Source: Anastatus disparis (lineage: Eukaryota > Arthropoda > Insecta > Hymenoptera > Eupelmidae). From it: a stretch of 64,000 nt of DNA. Below, piece after piece: positions 56,734-64,000 of this stretch. The stretch's first letter is position 1; each line of letters starts with the position of its first letter. The stretch is from NCBI GenBank assembly GCA_017163975.1, contig JAFFSR010000010.1:1736001-1800000 (forward strand). The letters are read 5' to 3'. The notes below the pieces were generated by a model. That model saw only the letters and a program-made list of their open reading frames with translations, searched no databases and was not told the DNA's origin. The translations under genes were made by a program, and so were the position numbers.

Positions 56734-57118
56734 CAGCAGGCCGGAGTAGAACCTGATACCGACCAAGTAGCAATTAAGTTTTTTGTTATTTACTCAACTA
56801 TCAATCAGTGTATCTTCAAATTAAAGGTTAAGCGCAATAGATATTATTATAATAAACATTTATGCACAAGAAAAAAAAATTCTACTGCTTTGTTTTTGAG
56901 AAAAGTAAGGAACGCCGAGGTGAAAGTTTATGTTTATAATATTTTCGCGTTCCTAACTTTTCTCAAAAACAAATCGGTAGATTTTTGTTTTCTTGTGCAT
57001 ACATATTTGTAATAATAATATCTATTGCGCTTAACCTTCAATTTGCAGATACACCGGTTAATACTTGAGTAAATAACGAAAATCTCAATTAGACAAGGAC
57101 AGCGAATCCAGCCTGCTC
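56734..57118. mobile_element. TTAA-flanked foldback MITE, subfamily B, copy 2
   Basis: A 385-bp hairpin element with TTAA at 56730-56733 and 57119-57122, inserted in the helicase gene. Arms match those of 9294-9679. The ends are different from each other and swapped relative to that copy: left CAGCAGGCCGGAGTAGAAC, right (reversed) GAGCAGGCTGGATTCGCTG. Removing it with one TTAA restores the helicase frame. Confidence 0.93.
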
Positions 57119-57799
57119 TTAAAACTATTTTTTATAACAGGAAGTATTTGGCGAAAATCAACTCCTAAAATTATTAATTTATCACCAAATGGTAAATCAT
57201 TACAACATAAATCTTGTAAAGTTTTATTAACGATTTCCAAAGCTTTTTTTGGTATCATCGAAGCTTCGTCCCATATAATAATATCTGCATCTCGTAATTT
57301 TTTTTTGTCACTTTCTAATTTAAAGAATGTGATTTCTACATTATCTAAATCTAAAGGTAATCTAAAAGTTCTGTGACTTGTCATTCCTTTAGGTAATAAA
57401 ATTGATGCAATTCCAGTCCATGCCATTGATAATACTTTTTTACATTTGTATAAAAAATAATAAATTAATGTTTTATACAAAAATGTTTTTTCAGTACCAC
57501 CTGGTCCATCAATAAAATATAATTTAGAGGAATATTTTATTATGTCGTCATAAATAAATTTTTGAACTTGATTTAATAATAAATACATTTCGTTAAACAT
57601 ATGTTTATTATATTCAATAATTTTTGAATTTTCTTCCTGATTTTCATGGATAATTTTTTCTATTGGTTCTAGTAAACTAAAATTTTTACAAGACATTTCT
57701 TCTGTCAATAAAATTTTATTAATTTCATTTAATGCTTTATTTTCTTTATCATCTTCAAAATCTTCACTAAAATATTCTTCAAATTTATTCCATATTTCA
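57119..57799 (-). pseudogene. Large Helitron helicase, N-terminal ATPase part
   Basis: Minus-strand ORF with FIDGPGGTEKTFLY (Walker A, with Glu replacing the usual second Gly), AWTGIAS, FRLPLDL, IIIWDEASM (Walker B) and GVDFRQILPVI (usual GGDFRQ). The first codons follow an internal deletion: upstream coding stops at 57800, and several hundred bases present in other Helitrons between Rep and helicase are missing. The Walker A change alone would abolish ATP hydrolysis. Confidence 0.92.
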
Positions 57800-59235
57800 T
57801 TACCTTGAAGTTATGCCTTTAACACGATTTAAAATTAATTTTAAATTGAATCTTTCAGTATCTTTAGGAGACACAATATTTAATCTTCCAATAGCTTTAT
57901 GTTTTTTATCATGAGTACGTTTGATCCAACATTTATCTTTATTGAATACGTAATATTTAGGTACATTACTGTATTTTATTTGTTTTGCAAACTCATCTTT
58001 AATATTAAGATTAAACCATGCAGTTAATGTTGTTTTCCATTTGTCTAAAGCTTTTGATTCTTTATTTTCTTCGAATATAATTTTTTGCTGATTTTCCGTA
58101 TGAACAGCTAATCTAACAACTGTATGACTTCTTCCACATATCGGAAATTCAGATAATCTCCAAGCTGCTTCCATAGGACTCATATATCTTCCATCTATAA
58201 ATTGTGTAATTTCATCATAAGTCTCTTTTTCGTCTTTATCATCATTTTTTTTTATTTTACAAAAACCTTTATCTCCACCTTTATGAATATAATTATAAAC
58301 ATATTTTATACTGTGTATAGTGGCACATATTTCAAAATTTATATGACACTTATATTTTCTGAGTAAATAACTATTGTAAGGTACAACCATTGAATTATCT
58401 ACAGGAATAATATGTTTATTATTTTTAATTTTATAATAATAATTTTCGTGTGAATTATTTATTCGTTTATATTCCGGAAATCCATTTTTTTGAAGAATAG
58501 TATTATTAACAAAATTTTTTGGATATTTTTTTGTACAAGTAATTTTATTTTTATCGTAACATGGTGAATTATTGTTATGTGGTCCATTCAACATGTGTTT
58601 AATTACTAATTTTTGTAATTCCTTGTCATCACTAATTGGAAATTTCAGCTGAAACATATTTATCTATTTTCTCTTGAGTTATTAATTTATCATCAGAGTG
58701 CAACGTTATAAGAATATGAGCATGTGGTAAACCTCTTTTTTGAAATTCAATTGTGTATACATAAGCAATAACTTTACCAAAAATATTTTTTTTAACGATA
58801 TCATCAAGTAATTTATTGAATTTAGTATAAAATAATCTAACTGTTATATTAAGGATATCATTAGGAGTAGTACCTGCTGGAAATTTTTTTAAAACTCTTT
58901 TTAATTCTTTCCACCTTGGATTACAAGTCATAGTAATAAAAATGTCAGGTCTACCAACCTCTCTATAAATGGCCATTGCATCTTGATAATATTGTTGCAT
59001 ATATCTAGGACTTTCTATATAAGTTGATGGCAATATAAATAGATTATCTATTTTTTCTTTTTTCTCAAAATTATTTGATATATTACAAGCGCTATTTAAT
59101 ACATGGTCTAATAAGCCTTGATAACATTCAATTCTTAATTGTCTTTGATTATTTCTTAGAAAATTCATTCTATTATTTTCAATTTGAATTGCAATATGTA
59201 GAAAATATTGTTGCATTAATCGTCCACAATATAGT
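57800..59235 (-). pseudogene. Large Helitron Rep nuclease part
   Basis: Two overlapping minus-strand ORFs (58632-59216 and 57800-58657) form one Rep domain with a frameshift near 58640. The first has GRPDIFITMTCNPRW and the HUH motif in GLPHAHIL (two His for metal binding). The second has the two-tyrosine motif YVYNYIHKG and the post-Rep ICGRSHTVVRL segment. In an active element the tyrosines cut and join DNA strands. Coding upstream of the first ATG continues in frame (YCGRL, typical of Helitrons) to about 59233, where the copia LTR begins. The N-terminal third is absent. Confidence 0.92.
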
Positions 59236-60011
59236 TGTTAAATAATTAATAAATGCAGAGCACAATTTATATTAAATAAAAAGTCTTTATTTGATCTATA
59301 CAAAATGAATTAATTTAAATGATCTCTCTATAATAATGAAATACAAGTTCTGGCTTTAAGAGGCGGTCGGAACCATTTGCCGCTTGGTGGCGCTGCGGTC
59401 AGGTGAGAGAAAAATATAAAATATTTTTTATATAGCAATTTAAAATTTACTGAAACAATAATATACTTTTAATCTTGTCATTTCCTCTAGCCATATATAT
59501 GTAGAATAATTATTAATATTAATTTTGTTTGAAAAGTCTAAAATATTGTTATAAAGCGAAAAATGCGGCGCGAGGTAGAGCCGACGTAAACATTAGCATA
59601 CATCATTCTTTAGTATTGCTCTCTCTGTCGCACTAAGGGAAGGTGCCCGCATGTTTACATCGGTCCTACGTTGCATCGCATTTTTCGCTTTATAACAATA
59701 TTTCAGACTTTTCAAACAAGATAAGTATTAATAATTATTCTACATATAGATGGCTAGAGGAAATGACAACATTAAAAGTATATTGTCGTCTCAGAAAATT
59801 GTAAATAGCTGTATAAAAAATATTTAATAGATTTCTCTCACCTGACCGCAGCGCCACCCTATATGTAGCGGCGAATAGACCCGACCGCCTCTTAACAGAC
59901 GGACTTGAACTGAACTGAACGACGACGAGACGCAACTTGATTCTCTTAAACTGTCTACTAAATATTCTCAATAGGTGGCGACACCTAGTATGAGTGTGTA
60001 TATTTTCAACA
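59236..60011 (-). repeat. Copia-type 3' LTR interrupted by a foldback element
   Basis: Read on the minus strand it starts TGTTGAAAATATACACAC directly after a purine-rich tract (GTGTGGGAGGAAG), contains an AATAAAG poly(A) signal and ends TTAACA at 59236, next to Helitron coding. Its central TTAA received the 532-bp element 59360-59891; without it the LTR is about 240 bp. No second LTR is present to the right. Confidence 0.75.
59360..59891. mobile_element. TTAA-flanked foldback, subfamily E
   Basis: A 532-bp element with TTAA at 59356-59359 and 59892-59895. Both ends start GAGGCGGTCGG and the arms continue with GGTGGCGCTGCGGTCAGGTG in inverted orientation; they meet around 59630 in a GC-richer loop. 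The end is close to subfamilies A-D but the CTGTCC box is absent and the interior is unrelated. It sits inside a copia LTR that sits at a Helitron. Confidence 0.92.
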
Positions 60012-60160
60012 CTTCCTCCCACACTCATACATATTTTAATTAAAAGAGTTGTAGCATCTCTCTCGTTCTTATTGTTTCTGTTCTGATCGTTCATTTAGTT
60101 CCTGTAATATAGAGAAAAAGTTTGTTAATAACTTAACTAAAATACATATCAGAAATATAA

Positions 60161-62150
60161 TCAGTCAATATTATCAGTCATTAAGTATTTGTTTGGTCAG
60201 TCGTTCATGTAACTGAAATGACAAAGGTTTTGTGAACACATCAGCTATCTAATTTTAGAGGAAATCCAACTGACATTTATTAAACATCTAGTTACACATT
60301 CCTTTACATAATGTTCTTTTATTTCGGTCATATGTCTTAATTTGTTTCCGCCTCCAGTCTTAACGCTTGCTTCTGCTGCCTTGGTATCACACCATAATAG
60401 AATTGGTGCTAATTCTTGTTTTAACAATCTTTTAAAATTTGATATAAGGATATCAATTCTTGAGAACATTCGATTGTAGAAACATATTTCTGTCTGGGAG
60501 TTCTTCAGGATATTGTGTCTTCAAAAAACTTGATCACATAGCTACTGGTCGTAAGAGAATTTTTGTAGTCGTCAAAACTTGCATCTGAAGATCCTTGTAA
60601 ACAGTCGTTCTATCCTTTACATCTAAGTTCAAAGTCTTTTGTTCCTCTTAATTATTCAAATACTCTTTCAACCTTCTACCAGTCATTTTCAGTAAAGTTG
60701 ATTTGGTGTCTACATAGAGTATTTACCTCATATGCAATTTCTGGCCTGCTTGCATTGGTTTCTCCTTTTCTTCACGCTGTCTTCTCTTCCTATTGGCTAC
60801 CTGATTGATTACCATAGGTGTTCCTTGGGTGGGTGATTGATCCAAACTAAACTTCTTTAGCACTTTGTTTATTTATTCTTCTTGCTTAATGCTCAGTATC
60901 CTTTTTTTTCTGTCTTATTTTATTTCTAAGCCTAAAGAACTTTTAGTCTCGCCAGTTTCTGTCATTTTAAATTCTTTCTTTACATTTATCTTTACATTGT
61001 TACAAACTAGCAGAATGTCATCTGCATACTAAATCAAGATAAGAAATCCGTTTTTTTTTTCTTGCTGAGTAAATAGACAAGGCTCATTGTTGAATGATCT
61101 AAGTCCACATTTCTTTACTGTCTTTTTAAATCTTTCATTCCAACATTTTAGACTGACTTTCAGATCGTATAAAGCATTTTCCAATACACACATCTTGTTT
61201 TGTTCGATCCTTTCATAAGCAGTCATCCCTTCAGATATTTCCATATATATCTCATTGTTTCAATACTCATTTACAAAGGCTGTCTTCACGTCCATCTGAC
61301 ATATTTCTAAATCCAATTTGTTTGCCATTGCCAGTATAGATCTGATTAAATGTAATCGTGAATCCGGTGCATATGTTTCTTGCATGTCATACTCATTTCT
61401 GTCTTTAAAACTACGAATTAGTAGTCTCGCTTTATATCTTATTTTACTGTCTTCTTTCTTTTAAATACCCATCTTGAATGTATAATGTTTGATCTTTTTC
61501 TGTCATTCATTACTATTGAACTGTCAACTAATTTTCATACATTATTCTTATACATACATTCTAATTCTTCAATAATAGTTTTGGTCCATTTTTTTGTTTT
61601 TTGTTTATCTTTTGACTTCATGGCTTACAAGTTTGTACTCAGGTCATTATTTATTTCTGCTAATAAAACATGAGTTTCTTCATCTATCTTATTTTCTGTA
61701 CTTGTTTGTGTTTCTATTGGTAATTAAATCTGTCGTTTTGTTTTCTCTCCCTCCGATTTTTGCACTTCATATTCAGTATTTTTCTTAACTTTTGTCGGTC
61801 GTTCTACTAATTATTTTATTTTCTCTCCCTCCAATCCTTGTTCCTTTTTATCAGTCTTATTATTTTCGTTTCTTGGTCGTCTAACTGATCTTTAGACTTT
61901 CTCTCCCTCCGGTTTTTGTATTAGTGTTTCATTTTCTCTGTCTTCTTATACAAAATTCAACAACCATGTATCTTTATCTTTTCATCAATTTATTTCCAGT
62001 CTTGTATATCAGTTGTTGCATATCTGTCCTTGTAGACTTCAATTGTTCTATGCTTGACTGTCATAAATAGCAATTTGTTAAACTTTGCAATCATACACAC
62101 TTCACAGTCTTTCAACGAATCATCAAACACAGCCTGTATGCACCTCATTT
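60161..62150 (-). pseudogene. Copia pol remnant (integrase, RT, RNase H pieces)
   Basis: Minus-strand fragments in the expected order: an integrase zinc region (SLKDCEVCMIAKFNKL) near 62050-62120; RT segments (LENALYDLKVSLKCWNERFKK, CLFTQQ) at 61029-61244; RNase H (ILLWCDTKAA, then KEHYVKECV) at 60245-60469; and the terminal IADVFTKPLSF ending at TGA near 60161. Frameshifts and stops separate all pieces, and gag plus the integrase core are missing or unrecognisable. It is a different, much older copia family than the 19643 element. The plus-strand ORFs at 61485-61788 are antisense shadows. Confidence 0.8.
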
Positions 62151-62164
62151 TTGGAACTTTCTTT

Positions 62165-62540
62165 TACAGGAAAATAACTAACGAGTTATTATTCCGTGAA
62201 ATTATAAAATAATTTAAGCTAAAAATACAGCTAAAAATATAACTGAAAATCTAGCTATATTATCAGCTGTTGTTATCCTCGTCGAAAACGATTAGCTCAA
62301 AAAATTAGCTAAAAATACAGTTAAAAATACAGCTAAAAATACAGCTGAAAATATAGTTATATTTTCCGCTGTTACAAGAGACTCAAAATATTAACTGGAT
62401 TTTTACCTAAAAAATAACTGGATTTTTACCTAAAAAATCCAGATTAATATAGCTATATTCCAGCTGAATATAGCTGTATTTTTAGCTGTATTTTTAGCTA
62501 TATTTTTAGCTAATTTTTTTAGCTAAATGTTTTTGACGGG
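62165..62540. repeat. Foldback rich in AGCTAAAAATA units
   Basis: Multiple AGCTAAAAATACAGCTAAAAAT-like units occur in one orientation at 62215-62360 and in reverse at 62440-62540. The outer parts CGTCGAAAACGATTAGCT (62280) and AGCTAAATGTTTTTGACG (62520) are inverted copies. Probably a small foldback element that grew by tandem duplication of a 12-bp unit. Confidence 0.75.
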
Positions 62541-64000
62541 GCTATAACCATGTTATACGTACATATGTACATGTATATACCTGCGAGTTTATTCTCGCCT
62601 TTTAGCAGTCACCGTCTTTCTGTCTTTTTCTAATTGCGCGCGCACGTCTTCACGGTCTTTTTATTGTACACGGCGTCGAAGTCTTTTCATCAACTCGACT
62701 TGGGCCTATGGCCGCCATGTTTGTGTGCATTATTCTCTTTCAGTTTGCGGAAGTCAGGCCAACGCCTTTCTTCCTTCAAGCAATCATACTTAGTATTTCA
62801 ACATAAAAACGCGTCCGTTTTTACATTTATTTTTAATTATAGCGAAATTTAACCAAATCCAAGCGGCACTTTTTGCAAATATTAGTTTTTAACCGGTTTT
62901 CATTTATTTCTGTCTATACCGTCATAAATCTTTTCAGACCTCGCGCGTGCATCTACGATACATACATATATATACGCACACACATACATATACAGGGTGA
63001 TCGGATAACATCGATACATATTGGTACGGGAAATAAAAGACGAGCAAAAATCATTGGATTACAACGTGACGAGCTGAGTCCAAATTCACCTCTAAAAAAT
63101 TTTTATCTTAATTACAGTAGCCAAGATAATCAATTAAAAGTGACCAATGACCGATCGTCTTTAGAATTCAAAATGAGCGATGTTGCAATGTCGTGAAGGC
63201 TTCGAAAAGATTCAACAAGTGTTTGCATTCGTAAACATATCGTCTTTTTTTTATTGTGTCATTTGAGACCTAACCCATCTTTTTAAATGATTGATTATGA
63301 ATCTATACTGCTAATGTTTACGATCGAAGTACATAATGTTGTACGACAGATGGCAACGTTAGTCTTATCATGATGATATTATTTTTTGTTCTATTTAATA
63401 AAATAATTATTCTAAATAAAATTCAGTGAAATAATGATTGATCATTAATTGATAATTTATAAGCCAAGAATGATTATTTTTGAATTTTAAAAAGAAATTC
63501 TGATTGCAAAGTGTATAGCAAGAATGATAATAAATTATAAAAATATTTGAAAGCAAAATATTTGAATATAATATTTAATGTTTTTAAATATTTGTGAAAA
63601 TTGATATTAGTATTGATATGAATATTAATGTAATATTCTATTTTCTAACAATAAATGTAATCAATGAATGTAGTTATACTATATCCATGATTATAGAATA
63701 TTATAAGTACGGATTATAGCTCACACAGCATGAAACTACGCAATGCAAGGTTTTAGTGGAAGTTTGAAACTTTGCAGCTATCTTTCAGTGTAAGATTTCA
63801 GCAATGTTTTGTCCGCGACAAAATTTCTTTCAGAAATGTTTCATGAAAGTTAAATAGTTATGACAAAATAGTCTTTCTAAGAGAATTATTTATAATTTAA
63901 TAATCATAAAAGTATTAATCGTATTAGCATTCATAAAGATCCAATAATCATTTCTTTTGAATCTAGATTCGGTCGAATCTCCTGTTGGGCGACCGTGCAG
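62541..64000. other. Non-coding edge, possible MITE end
   Basis: No gene supported. ATACAGGGTGATCGGATAAC near 62990 resembles the ACAGGGTG ends of mariner-like MITEs, but I could not find its partner. ORFs at 62634-63196 have no family motif. Confidence 0.4.

Noticed and set aside
59735..60094. 119-codon minus-strand ORF
   Set aside because: It runs across the arm of foldback E, the LTR and the purine tract, so it crosses element boundaries.
61485..61788. Plus-strand hydrophobic ORFs
   Set aside because: Antisense to the copia pol remnant, with no motif of their own.

Overview
The window looks like AT-rich intergenic DNA from an arthropod, most likely an insect and perhaps a hymenopteran. 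The reasons are spliceosomal introns, Ty1/copia, Helitron and cut-and-paste elements, a tRNA-derived SINE, long (TA)n/(TC)n/(TG)n tracts, and many foldback elements. The species assignment is inference. I find no complete host gene. Two short stretches (13590-13714 and 41202-41257) may be host exons; almost everything else recognisable is a transposable element (TE), often one inside another.

Layout. 1-2139: decayed Helitron replicase/helicase on +. 2268-5195: three tandem-repeat arrays with units of 29, 17 and 9 bp. 5196-13589: non-coding DNA with TTAA-flanked hairpin elements (8008, 9294), a probable solo LTR (10173-11358) in a TA microsatellite, a short non-autonomous Helitron (11422-11830) and a foldback beside it. 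15213-15978: two more hairpin elements sharing one TTAA. 17074-18952: Helitron 3' terminus and a 139-residue ORF. 19643-25192: copia element with identical 341-bp LTRs and a perfect GTATT target duplication, but a broken pol. 25317-25683: C2H2 finger pseudogene. About 25962-32632: an old DNA transposon with a spliced minus-strand gene, interrupted by a second transposon (26445-28887) with 622-bp inverted repeats and a 419-codon ORF. 33038-34176: four-exon OB-fold-like pseudogene. 34392-36462: TA-flanked CACTG-ended transposon. 37347-44690: microsatellites, SINE, tandem duplications, hairpin elements and another Helitron helicase fragment. 45290-47862: minisatellite with about 347-bp higher-order periodicity beside a 1.5-kb near-perfect palindrome. 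47984-59240: minus-strand Helitron with four younger insertions. 59236-62150: copia remnant. 62165-64000: foldback and unannotated DNA.

The minus-strand Helitron gene (48541-59240) works as an insertion recorder. It contains a 397-bp TTAA foldback, a 6.9-kb palindromic element with a 7-bp target duplication (49337-56236), a 385-bp TTAA hairpin element (56734-57118), and a copia LTR that itself carries a 532-bp TTAA foldback (59360-59891). Removing each insert together with one target duplication brings recognisable helicase sequence back into register, so these boundaries are firm.

The best candidates for something undescribed are: (a) the TTAA-flanked foldback group, with a short common end GAG[CG][AC]GG followed in several subfamilies by CTGTCYTTDTCTAAT, and very different interiors; and (b) the 6.9-kb element that is palindromic along its whole length, with much closer arm matching at the outside than at the centre, and a relative of its central part at about 39.93-40.35 kb. 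No transposase for either group is visible here.
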